Shown piece after piece: positions 22,601 through 32,499 of a stretch of DNA of 64,000 bases. The stretch lies in NCBI GenBank assembly GCA_949128115.1, contig OX421966.1:6882001-6946000 (forward strand), in the 5' to 3' direction. Origin of the DNA: Anaspis maculata. Lineage: Eukaryota; Arthropoda; Insecta; Coleoptera; Scraptiidae. The position numbers and the translations under genes were made by a program. The notes under the pieces are model-generated. The model worked only from the letters and a program-made list of their open reading frames with translations, did no database searches and had not been told where the DNA came from. The first letter of the stretch is position 1. The number at the start of each line of letters is the position of its first letter.

Positions 22601-22875
22601 TTGATCGAAGCACTGCACGGTGTTGAAACCGTTCGGTACTTGATCGGATCTGTACAGTTCCCTTCGTCACCATCGTTGGCACTGCAGTCGTAACATCTCA
22701 GATCCGCCCTGACTGGAAAGCAACGGAAATTAATTCGAAATCCGACGACAAAAAAGTCACACAAGTAATGATGATGACATTATACCCAAGTATCATCGAA
22801 GAACTTACCGAAACTGACGAAAGCTATGGTGAATAACACAGCAACTGCTGCGGCTGTTTTAGCGGAACCGGCCAT
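16690..22875 (-). CDS. Ly6/quiver-type GPI-anchored small cysteine-rich protein
   Basis: Three exons on the minus strand are 22875-22809, 22712-22485 and 16931-16690 (stop TAG). All borders are AG/GT and both introns are phase 1, giving 537 nt and 178 residues. The first exon encodes a hydrophobic signal peptide (MAGSAKTAAAVAVLFTIAF). The mature part begins near ADLRCYDCS and keeps the family pattern through FTCFSMY, YRGC, DPCDF and KKCKSCVTDNCN. After GTGSA comes a hydrophobic end (about 20 residues), the usual signal for a GPI anchor. Possible N-glycosylation sites are NCT, NFT, NSS and NGT. Family members act at the cell surface, for example as channel and receptor modulators or in septate-junction assembly; which applies here cannot be told. 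The 5.55-kb second intron holds several elements. Confidence 0.88.
16932..19644. other. First half of the large Ly6 intron
   Basis: This is AT-rich non-coding sequence with a short ATT microsatellite near 17723-17745. An ORF on the plus strand (18176-18586, 136 residues) has no recognisable domain and begins inside repetitive sequence. It is most likely chance. No splice or regulatory signal beyond the gene's own borders was recognised. Confidence 0.4.
19645..20309. repeat. Long inverted repeat carrying a hammerhead-like motif in both arms
   Basis: Arms of about 200 bp (19645-19850 and about 20110-20309) are near-identical in inverse, beginning AGAAGGTATATATTGAAAT. The centre is AT-rich and unique. 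Both arms hold the block CTGACGATGCC..GGCGAAACCGG: on - at 19737-19710 and on + at 20221-20247. The element class is unknown and no target duplication was found. Confidence 0.75.
20642..21677. mobile_element. CAGGGTGTT foldback element (1,036 bp), TA-flanked
   Basis: The end CAGGGTGTTTGGGTCTGGT is matched by the inverse of the right end with one mismatch, and TA flanks both (20640-20641 and 21678-21679). The arms extend almost to the centre near 21160, so the whole element is a near-palindrome. A second CAGGGTGTTGAAGTT start lies about 110 bases inside each arm, which suggests one element inside another. No coding sequence was seen. Confidence 0.85.
22021..22062 (-). ncRNA. Hammerhead ribozyme-like motif (type I, Penelope-like), probably inactive
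   Basis: On the minus strand CUGAUGA (22054-22048) is followed by a perfect 5-bp stem II (GCCCC/GGGGC) with a CAAUA loop. Then comes AAAA where active hammerheads have GAAA. Next is the self-complementary ACACGUGU as stem III and C at 22021 as the cleavage base. UGUGCA after the site can pair with UGCGCA just before the core to make stem I. Loop-less, palindromic stem III is typical of hammerheads in Penelope-like elements, which work as dimers. G12 to A removes the general base, so cleavage is predicted to be lost. The surrounding 21960-22260 is probably a remnant of that element. Confidence 0.7.
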
Positions 22876-23855
22876 TTTCGACGCTCAAAATCGACGACAC
22901 CGCCAGGTATTGAATAGTTTGATTTATTGTACATAACTGATAAAACTGTATTATCTTATCTAAGAAAAATACCTACTTGTGAGGATGGGAGGTAAGTAAC
23001 GATTCGCGCCGGAGGGAAAAAAGCGGTTGCATGTTGGCTCTGGCTATACAGATTACAGATATGATTCACGTTAGCAGCATCGTAACTGGTAAAATGAGGA
23101 GAGTCACCGATTGGGAAAATTTCTCTTGAATCATTTTGGCGGTTCCGTCGTTGCACAAGTGCGTGTCGTAAAAATTGCACTATTTTCTATTATGGCGCAT
23201 GTAGAGCGGACTCGAGGGAAGAAGCAACGCTTTATTTTTCCTGGGAACAAAATTTTGATTGAATGGACTCCACCCATTCTTTCTAAGATTTTATAAGGCT
23301 CCAAGTAGTCTGTGTTTTGAGAAAAAATTCAACTGGGAAGGTAGGTATGTACGTGTAATTCATTTTGGGGGCTCCAAACTCGGCTGTTGTTTGAGCTGCG
23401 AGCTGCGAGTTCGAAGTTTTGTAAAATTCTTGTTTTTTGTGATAAAGTTGCGGCCTCATGAAAGTTTACACCGACGGCGTCGAGTGGCTATGATAATTCA
23501 ATTTTGACGTAATTTTGAATGAGCATGGCCCGAGGCATGGCCTCACGATTGTCATCGGTGTGAACTTTTATGAGGCCGCAACTGTACCTACCTATTATTA
23601 TTATGAGTCGAACTTTCGTTCAGATTTTGTTGACCCTTGAAACGTCCTCAATGCCTAAATGCCACCTTGCTGAACACAGGCTCCGACTCGGCGAAACTTT
23701 GCACTATCTACTTCTACTTATTCTTCATTGGAAGTCTTGAGTTCATTGAACTTGGCCGATCTGGTGGAAATGCAATTTTATTTTATTGCTCTTTTGTGTC
23801 TGGAAACTTGAGATAATTGTTCCCAATGAACCCCTACACCATCTGGCAGTCATAC
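22876..23855. other. Upstream region of the Ly6 gene
   Basis: This region should hold the promoter and 5' UTR of the minus-strand Ly6 gene. No convincing TATA box was placed. A GTTTACACCGACGGCGTCGAG / inverse-like pair near 23465 and 23545 (around TCATGAAAGTTTACACCGA) suggests a small hairpin repeat. No ORF here looks real. Confidence 0.3.
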
Positions 23856-25037
23856 GTCTTTTTCGAGCGAGTAACCGTTCATGACCGGTTCCACTTGGTT
23901 ATAGAATTTAACGTTTGAGCAAGGATTGGTTATAAGCGGTAAAGGAAGTGCCGCCATTTTGATATCATTACCGGTTATACATTTCATAACCTGGTCATGA
24001 GGCTGGTTATTGTTGTGGTGGGGGAACAAATTGTGGCGGCAACAGATTTGAATTTGAAACAAGCAGCGGTCCAGAATTTTCAAATGTGAAACGTACCTAA
24101 TCTAACCTCAAAAACTTGACAACTTGACTTGGCGACGAGAAGAATCGAAGTCGATGGACTCATCTGCGATGAACCCACAAGAACAACGGGTAACCCTCAG
24201 ATGTCCGATGGCCGCCAGATGGTGGTTTAATCCTGAAAGTACTTGTTATACCTCTTATTTATACAGGGTGTTTCAGGGATGATAGCAAAAAATTCAACTG
24301 TGGGTAGATCTCGTCAAAATATGATGAAAATCTACATACCATTTTGCAAAGTTCGGCTTAATGACGAAGATACAGCCCTCCAAAGTTCACTTTTTTCGGA
24401 TTGTCCTTGATTACGTCTGTGAATACCTGGTCTTTGAGAATGCCTTCAAAGAAACAACAAAGCGACTTTTTAACGCTGTCTTCTTCTATGGCCAAGCACA
24501 ACATTTTGTTCTGTCGCACCGTGCAGACAAAGTTGATGGCTGACAACTGTGGTTGTAGTGTCGAACAAAACTTGAAACTATAAGTTACAAGATGCTGCCA
24601 TGCCCTTGTTGATAAGTTCCATACTTCGCCTGTCAGAAGCCATTTAAATGATGACATCCATAAAAAAAGACCCTGTACACGTGTGATCCACAGAATTCGT
24701 AATCAGGGCCCTGATTGGGGCCCACCCGGGTGACTTCGGAAACGAGATGTCCATCGATTCAAGTGACTGGATTGGCTAAATGACTAAATTTTCCACTTTC
24801 AAAGCTATCCTAGATTACGAATGGTTTAAGTACACGGTATGTGACAGAGACAAGTACAAGTACGTAACTATTTGAAGCTATGAGTCCCTCTTTTCCCGCC
24901 AAATGCGGATAACCAAAGTTATAACCGCAACGTTTTAGCGAGAAATTCCAGATGTCAAAAAAATGACAGTATCTGTCAATCTAATGTCAACCGCTAATAA
25001 CCAACCGGTTGCAAAGAGTTACTCCCTCGAAAAAGAC
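23856..25037. mobile_element. Inverted-repeat element with GTCTTTTTCGAG ends
   Basis: The left end GTCTTTTTCGAGCGAGTAAC is matched by the inverse of 25037 leftwards with one mismatch, and the arms share further ACCGGTT and GGTTAT words. It carries a nested TA-flanked element at 24264-24675. No target duplication or transposase was recognised. Confidence 0.6.
24264..24675. mobile_element. CAGGGT-ended element (412 bp), nested, TA-flanked
   Basis: The ends are CAGGGTGTTTC and AAAAAAGACCCTG, with TA on both sides (24262-24263 and 24676-24677). Its right half matches 42731-42960 in inverse (for example GACAACTGTGGTTGTAGTGT). It is therefore a shorter relative of the 42.7-43.4 kb element. The ORFs on both strands are by-products. 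Confidence 0.75.
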
Positions 25038-25439
25038 TATAGACTTGGACATTTCAAGGAACAGGCCTGATCATGTGAATACCTACTACCCCTAAATAGG
25101 TGTAGTTTACCACCACCTCTATCTGTTCACCACGAGGTTCATCACAATAATAAAATTCCAGGCCCGACCGCAGTCGGTGCCCTCCCTTGCCAAAACACAT
25201 AATTTTATATTTATTCGTGCTTACCTACAACGAGTTTATCAAGCTTACTATAATTTTCAATTAAGGACAGTTTGCGAGCCATATCAATGAGGGAGTCGTT
25301 CAAAATGACCGAACTCGTGACCAAACGTGACCAAATCACCAGCATACAGGAGAAGACACGGGTCGTTGACATTATCAATGTTCAAACCAAAAGCACCTCT
25401 CTGGCGCAAAAAGTCTTCAATATCGGCTTCTTTCAAATT

Positions 25440-26525
25440 AGCCCAGGCAAAACAATGTTCTGACCTAGAATAAATTGGAGAAGAGCTGATAATTCAAGGA
25501 TCCCTTCAGAATTTGATGGGTGATCAATAACGTATTGGAATTCCCACTTGTTACGAGGCTCGGATTTTTTTCTGTAGGAGGTCGAAAGTCCAAGAAATTA
25601 CCATTTTTAAAATCGTTGCTTTTCCATACTTTTTTGCTGAACTATATATTTTCGAGGTCGAGGAACACAATGCAGTAAGTTTCCAGAAAGTGTCATGCAC
25701 CAGTGGCGTACCAGACCGCTGCGAAAGGGCCGAAGTGCAATTTTTGCAAAGTCTCACCTGTGCTAAACCGTGGCTAATACTTTCTTTGACGTGTTTGGCA
25801 TCATTTCCGACCAAACCGCATATTTTGATTCCAAAAATTAGTATTAAATTTGATTAGACATGTTTGAACCGGTTTCATTAAGAAAAAAACTTGAATTTTC
25901 GATCTATTAATTTGTCGTTTTGTAGCTCCATTTCCATCGTGGTTCAAAACACCCATGATCACAATTTTGTCATAGATTGTTCAGTTGAACTATTCTATAG
26001 ATGAATTTCATACACTAGAAGTTTCTATCGATGTTACAAAGTCACACGGTAGTTTTGTTCCAAAACGTGCATCATGTAAAAATTTAATATAAGAAACCCG
26101 CAATGTCGGAAGAAAAATGATGTCATCATGACTAAAATACGGCTCCGATTTCAGTTTTTCCTATTCTGTTTGATGGAGGAAGCTGTTTTCATGCCTTGCA
26201 GTTGATGAAGCTCAAAGCTTTACAGTCTGATACTAGCCTCATTTTCCCTGTGAAATAAATAGAATGTTTTGTCAAATTAAGCTCTGGCATGATACCTACA
26301 TCTCAAGAAAAAAATGTACTCCGTGGCTTTGTGAAAACGGGGAAAAATTTCAGCAAATGATATTTGTGTGTGAAATAGCCCAAACCAACTGTTCAAGTCA
26401 AAATGATATACAATAATTAACTCGCTGATAAAAGTAGAACTACAAAACATCAATTTTGAGAGTAAAAGAATTCAATTTTTCCTGATGAAACAGGTTTAGC
26501 CATGGTTTAGCAAGAAGAGGGCACA
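25440..26525. repeat. Interspersed repeat family A, copy 3 (complete foldback)
   Basis: It begins GCCCAGGCAAAAC like the 2530 copy. It continues past CACCAGTGGCGTACCAGAC into two facing arms: AAAGTCACACGG near 26038 faces CCGTGGCTTTGTG near 26322, and TTTAGCCATGG near 26500 faces the GTTTGAACCGG region near 25863. The copy at 2530 holds only one arm. The family is non-coding. Confidence 0.6.
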
Positions 26526-26559
26526 ACAGAATGGCATCCTAATTCTAGATGATCATCGG

Positions 26560-27484
26560 CCAGGCTTTTAGTCTGGGGGCATAGGGTCAAAAAAGGCTTG
26601 GCCGTGTGCAACTCCGTGAAGATATATAGAGATATGTCCTTATCGATTCCTGGGCAATCAAGGACCATGAAAAATTATGGTGGAATATTGACATCTGCTG
26701 CAGGCAAATATGGCGGAGGCGCCAAAATGGGCTTCATCTGGTAATAAGAAACTGGCTGTAGCTCGTTTGTTTTTCAACGGATTGCAACATCTGACACGTC
26801 ATTTTGTAGACAAAAAAATTCTCATCTCATTTTATACCTAAATTTACAAACGTCATTCCGGAAAACTGTCAAAATTGTCTTTAAAAGATATGCTGAATTC
26901 CACCTTTTTCAAAGGTTATCTGATATTTTCAAAACTTGGCAGTATTATAGATCTTGAGGTGTCCTTTCCGAATATCCACTTTTCCACTTCGTATATTTGC
27001 TGTCTTGGCCGCCATATTGAAAAGATGGCGCCCAAAAAACAGTTTTTTTTCAATACCTTCATTTCAGTCGATGTGGGGTGGAAGCGTTTGTATGCGAATG
27101 GAAGCTTGTTCAATTTTCTAAAATTTGACACCTTACTCGTGTACGTGCTACATGCGGTTCTTGAGTTATGGCTTCTAGAACTCCCTGAAGCATCAAATTT
27201 TGTCATCCAATCAGCATATCAAGTTGATCTTAGCTCCACGTGGCAGTCAAATTGACCATGAATAATGATGAGTTGTCAGCCACAGATCATTAATATCCAG
27301 AAAATCAATCATGGTAACGGTTGTTATACAACTACAGGGTGAACTCTCAGGGAAAATTGCCTTTGAAAAGGTATAGCTTGAGAACCGTAAGTCACACATA
27401 AGTGATTCCGATGTCAAATTCTAGAGAATTGAATAGACCTTCACTTTTAATATGAATCCTGGAATTTTATGACGAATTTTCCGA
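26560..27484 (+). repeat. Repeat family B, left half, truncated by an LTR
   Basis: Starting near AGTCTGGGGGCATAGGG, this matches 37430-38150 on the same strand and 39262-38480 in inverse. Landmarks are TCCTTATCGATTCCTGGG, GGAGGCGCCAAAATGGG and CTACAGGGTGAACT. It stops where the minus-strand LTR sequence begins at about 27485, so the LTR probably cut it. ORFs on both strands (26875-27255, 27206-26916) are shadows of the repeat. Confidence 0.6.
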
Positions 27485-30037
27485 ATTTATTTTTTTATCC
27501 GTTTATTGAAAATCAATTGCAAAGTTTTTGAATGAATTTGTTTCTTTTCTCAAAACACCTCGCAACAAGAAATTGACAGTGAAAAAATGACACCACATGA
27601 ATGAAGAACAACAAAACACAAACACAAATGAAACAAGAGAAGTCATTACAAATTGCAGGAATTTACAACAATGAAATGAACACAAAATCAGATTAACAAA
27701 ACAAAACAAGAAATCATGGAACATGTCAAACTGTCAATTTAATCGCAGAGGAAAAGTGACGTATTCGCTGACAGGCACACATGGGAAGAACACGTCGAAG
27801 AAACCCATACGTATAGCCTGGTTGATTGCTGAAAAATTCCTTCCCAAATGATCTGAACAAAAGTCAAGTGTGAATAAGTTCTGATGAAATGACAAAGAAG
27901 TCACTCCAGTAATGCACTGATCAAGTCAACGTGAATCGGTGCTTAAACCTCTTTGAAAGTTTGCTTCGTTTATAAGTTATTCACTTAACAACAAAAGGAA
28001 CTTTACGCTCAGCTATCAATGTTACATTTTACAAACAAAAGAAGTCAAATTGATAGATGAATAAACAATAAAGAAACGATCGGTAAACAAATACATAAAT
28101 CAGCAAGAAACAAATGATAAGTAAACAAGTGGATGAATCAGCAAGAAACAAACGAGAAGTAGTGGTGTAGGTAAATAAACAAGAGATGAATAAGAGATAA
28201 ATAGGTAGAGGAATAAACAAAAAACAGGTGAGAGATAAATAAGTAGAAAAGGTAAAGTTGGTCATACTCTTTGTAAGCAATCGAAAGGAAGGAGTATCTG
28301 TAACGCATTCGCCTGGAATTTCCCAGCAGTTACCCATCACAAACCCCACAGATACATACATACAAAACAAAAGAAGAATTAGTAAACAGTACAGGCAAAG
28401 GTGCGACGACTCGAGCCAACCTGTGGCCCTCTCTTCGTCGCCGTCTTATTTGAAATTGAAACCCCAACGTGAATCGAAGAGGTAGATTTGGAGTCAGATA
28501 TACTCTAATGATATCCTGATGGGATGGACAAGGACCTCTCAAGAAGCCTATGTTCGATGAGGCCCCACGTGGGATCAACCCACTCAGGTGCTTGCCGGTG
28601 AGAGTGCCGACAAGGCCGCCCAAGGTACTGATCAGAGCGAGTAGAAGCAAAAGAAGTGAGACCAAATAGGAAAACACTCCTGCAAAACTTAGTGTGTCTA
28701 CATTCGTTCCCTAAGGTGAACACTTATTTCCGTTTAAATGCAAGATAGGTGACTTTTCTGCTCAATCTTGATTTTTTTTTAAATTTATTTTCATCCGTTT
28801 GTATTTTAAGTATCTGTCTTTTGAATTTTCAATAGTTGCGAGTTGCCTATTCAATCGCACTCACACACAAAGTTCCCTTGAGGAACTTTAAGTGAGGCTT
28901 ACTCTTTTCCCAGTACAGCTAGTGCTTTGTTGATGTAAGTGGTTTGTGTTATTTTGTAAAGTGTAATTTTTTCTGCTGTTGCTAAAATGGGATATTAAAT
29001 TCATCAAATTCATTATTATTATTGAAAATTTTATTTACGGTTGAGCTTGTGGAGAGACATTGTCGGTATCATCGAGGAACGAGAATTGCAACCACAATCA
29101 TTGGACACTTACACTTACACTGCTTTCATATTCCATTCGGGTTCCACCATTCAACGTACGCATTCTTGGTGGGGCGGTTCTGTGATACTCCCGAATATGT
29201 TCATAAATAAATGTGCCCGTCGAATCAGGGCAGTAAAAATAAACAAACCCGAGTCTGAAGCAGCGGCAAAAGGATGGGGAAGAAATGGTGGCGATTCCCA
29301 AAGAAACAACATTCCACAAACGCTCCGTTACACTAGGCAAACCAATAGCCGACAGGATTTCTTTTGAATAACAGAGTATCTACAGAATGCCATCCTTTAC
29401 AGAATTGCCTCATAAGTAGGAACAGTAAGGGATCACGTTGAACATTTTGAGAAAGAGAATACATAACTCCCCCCAAATAATAAAAGATTAGTAGACTCAA
29501 CAAGGCAGATTCATACGAGAAGGTGGACCCCCCCAGGACACGGAGAAGCGCGCAAGTCCCTTTTCCTTCCTTCACTTTCATGTATAATCTGATAATGAAA
29601 TGTGAAATGTTAATGAATCACCCATCGAAAGTACTCTGCTCTACTTAGCGGCTGATTTTTGGGCGTAGCAGAGTTTCTTTTTGTCATTTTACTGTTTGTG
29701 ACGTAACTTGTGGATGAGAAACAATAATGAAACCTCGAAATACGCGCGACAGCGCAGTTCGGAGGTCACATCATGAGTGCACAATGTGCACACCCACCAG
29801 ATCACGATTTTTGCCATCAACATTGAGATCATTTGGGGAGTAGATGAATTACACAAAATTCAAAGCAATGCAAAGCACCTTGATTTCAAAGGGAAAAACT
29901 GCGGGTTATGCAAGTCCGTTGAGAACAAAGAGAACAAAGAATTTCGGGTTATGTACAATTATTTCGCGGACAAAATATGTATCAAAATGCATGACTAGGT
30001 GGGTGGGTGGAAGCCAAAATTACGATACAATAATCAG
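27485..30037 (-). mobile_element. Second copy of the long LTR (minus), with about 1 kb extra
   Basis: Its ends match 9560-11110: TTTGTTTCTTTTCTCAAAA near 27538 and GGTGGAAGCCAAAATTACG near 30008. Between CTCTTCGTCGCC (28440) and ACATAACTCCCC (29462) it has about 1 kb that the 9-11 kb copy lacks. That piece could be an insertion here or a deletion there. A hAT element sits exactly at its far end. No coding sequence was recognised, and ORFs in it are low-complexity. Confidence 0.6.
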
Positions 30038-30553
30038 TAGAGAGCGGATTTAAAAATTTTTACATGTTCTTTTCCCTAAGTTAGATACAACTGTCGACTT
30101 GCCGCTTGACGTTCCTATCTATAAGGAACCTAAATACCAAGTTTTATTTCGCATATAATTTATTATTTTGAGTTTTTACTGCATACAAATTGATAGTCCA
30201 TATAATCGCATATAGCCGCATAATTAGTCCATATTTTTGCATATAACTGAGTATTTGCCAATATTTTGTTGGCTGTTCTACCTAGATGTGCCGAAAAAAT
30301 CACGATTTTTTCATTTTAAGAAAAAAAAATGAAAATTTTCGAAGAAAAATTTATTTTTTACTTTGATGGTCAGAGTTGGCAGGTTGGTTTTACATGTGAA
30401 TGTTGAAATTTTCAATATTTTTGCAGCTTATATTACATATTTACTCGCATATATTGCTTTATTTGAACATTTTTGCCGCATATTTTGACACTTTTTAAGC
30501 GCATATAAACTACATATTCCGAGCTTTTCTACCGCATATAAATCCGCTCCCTA
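30038..30553. mobile_element. Non-autonomous hAT element (516 bp) with 8-bp target duplication
   Basis: The ends are TAGAGAGCGGATTTA and the inverse of TAGGGAGCGGATTTA. ATAATCAG flanks both sides (30030-30037 and 30554-30561). The ends resemble those of the 13098-14030 element, so the two belong to related families. The second half is studded with GCATATA / CCGCATAT words in place of the GGCCTATTTT words of the other element. No transposase. Confidence 0.9.
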
Positions 30554-30580
30554 ATAATCAGAATAGCGAATAGCGAATAG

Positions 30581-32499
30581 CGCCCAAGCAGCAATTTAGG
30601 GCCAAATTACCAAGCTAAAGTCAAATTGACTTAAAGAAGGCGAAATATGCATGAATTTTACATAAAATTTTCCTTATATGACAAATGCTCCACAAAGTCA
30701 TTATTGAAATCAAAAATTACCAAGATTCAACCTTGCGAAAACCCTAAATTTACCATCGACTTCAAAAAGTTTTTGGAAGTTAAAAATTTATAAGGCATTG
30801 TCTAGGGCAAAAATTAGTTCATTTTCGCTTGACTTTCGCCGTTGAAGTCCATTTTACCTCTGAGGTTGATTTAAGCTATCAACGGTAGTCGCAATTACTT
30901 CGAAATTACCCTAATTTCAACTTCAAAGTCTGGTTATGAATAACCTCTTTATACTAGTCCAAATTTGGTAATTTTCAACTTTACAAAATGCCTTACAGGT
31001 CATGGTAAATAACAAGGGCTATTTTAGTAAAAAAGCGGACCTATTCAATTTGAACATTTGCCTTTGAAGTCAGAATTACTATAAAAATTGACTTATTAAG
31101 GAACACTGGTCAAAAGGAGGGCGAAAGTACCATTATAGTGAACTTTAAAGGAAATCCGTCTTATGTGGCTTTTGAGGTCAGAAAATGAGCTGGCTCTTTG
31201 TTGTTTGGGGTTTTTCATGCAGATCATCTCTTGTCAGTGTTACCAGTACCTGCTGTGCTGTGCTGTGAAATAGTGCAATGCAGAAAATGTCCTCCAAGTA
31301 AGAAGTTTAAGCTGTATCGGAAACACCGCAGGTTACTATCGCCTATTAAAAAAAAGTGTCACCGGCGCGGCTCAAAATCCAACTCCGCTTTCGTCAGAAA
31401 TGGCGAACATCGACATACCAGCATCGCTCTCCGACTCCGATTTATTGAGAGCGTAATTCAAAATTGAAGTCTTCATAGTTGAAATTAGGTCCAAATCGGT
31501 AATTTAGGGAAAGTTGACTCTGAAGTCGATGACAACAACAAACCATGAGTGGACTATGAGGTAAAATTTACCTAATTAGGTCAATTTTGACTTCAAAGTT
31601 TGAATTTCAAGTAATTTTGCCCTGTTCGAAGGGAAATTTCCCTTATAAGTAAAAAACAATAGTAAATTTGCCCTGAAAGTCAAATTTCGAAATATCACCA
31701 GACACGCCATCTTACTCCAGCAGGTTCCACGTCCGCCATTACGATGAAAGCTGTTCTGTAATTTTTGTATTCCCTTAATTACTTGTTTTTTGCCAGGCAC
31801 CAGACAAAAAAAGTGTAATTAAGAAACACTGTTCAATTTAAGAGCTTAATATTAACATTTCAGTGCTCTAAACTGTGATTGACCAAAAAAAATTGAGGTC
31901 GTTATTTCCGCAAGTTCTGCAAAAAATCGATTTTTCCGAGGCGCATTGCAATACTTGGAGGTGCAAGAGGCACATTTGTCAAAAATATTTCCTTCGTGTG
32001 AATATTATGACCAGGGAGGAGTCTCTAAGTCCGCAAAATGTTTCGTGCTATAGGTAGGTACCTAGGTGTATTTTGCTATGAAGAACGGAGGTCCGCCATG
32101 AAACTCAATCACTATAGTAACACCAGCAACACTATTGTGCACTCATGTCTTTTAAAGTCGTATGACCAACTATAAGTCAGGAAAACCCAAAATAATACCA
32201 TAGTGGATAATAATACCTATTCAAGTCTTGTAAGACACAGGTGACAAATTAGTGAAAATAGGTCTTAAATTACTTATTGTTACCAATTATTTTAGGTTCA
32301 GCCGACTAACAGGGTATCTGACCTATAAGTCAAATCGACCTATGTGCCCAATTATCGACGTTTAAATTACCCACTTATTTTTCCCCACTTACCTGAATTC
32401 GACGTCAATTAAACGTAAATCCGACCTATTGAAAATTGGTCGCTGACCAATAGTGAGGTAGATTTCAACCTAATTTGGCCCTAATTTGTTGCTTGGGCG
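30581..32499. mobile_element. 1.9-kb DNA element with CGCCCAAGCA ends
   Basis: CGCCCAAGCAGCAATTTAGG at 30581 faces the inverse of 32499 leftwards; the match reads on through GGGCCAAATTA with two mismatches. The interior is filled with degenerate words such as GACTTCAAAGT and AATTACC in both orientations. A GAATAGC triplet repeat adjoins the left end. No target duplication was recognised, so the superfamily is open. An ORF at 31198-31467 has no known domain. Confidence 0.7.

Noticed and set aside
28029..28370. Hydrophobic Leu/Cys/Phe-rich ORFs here and at 10179-10515, resembling membrane proteins
   Set aside because: They are antisense readings of an A-rich LTR with AATAAACAAG-type words; composition alone gives the hydrophobic look.
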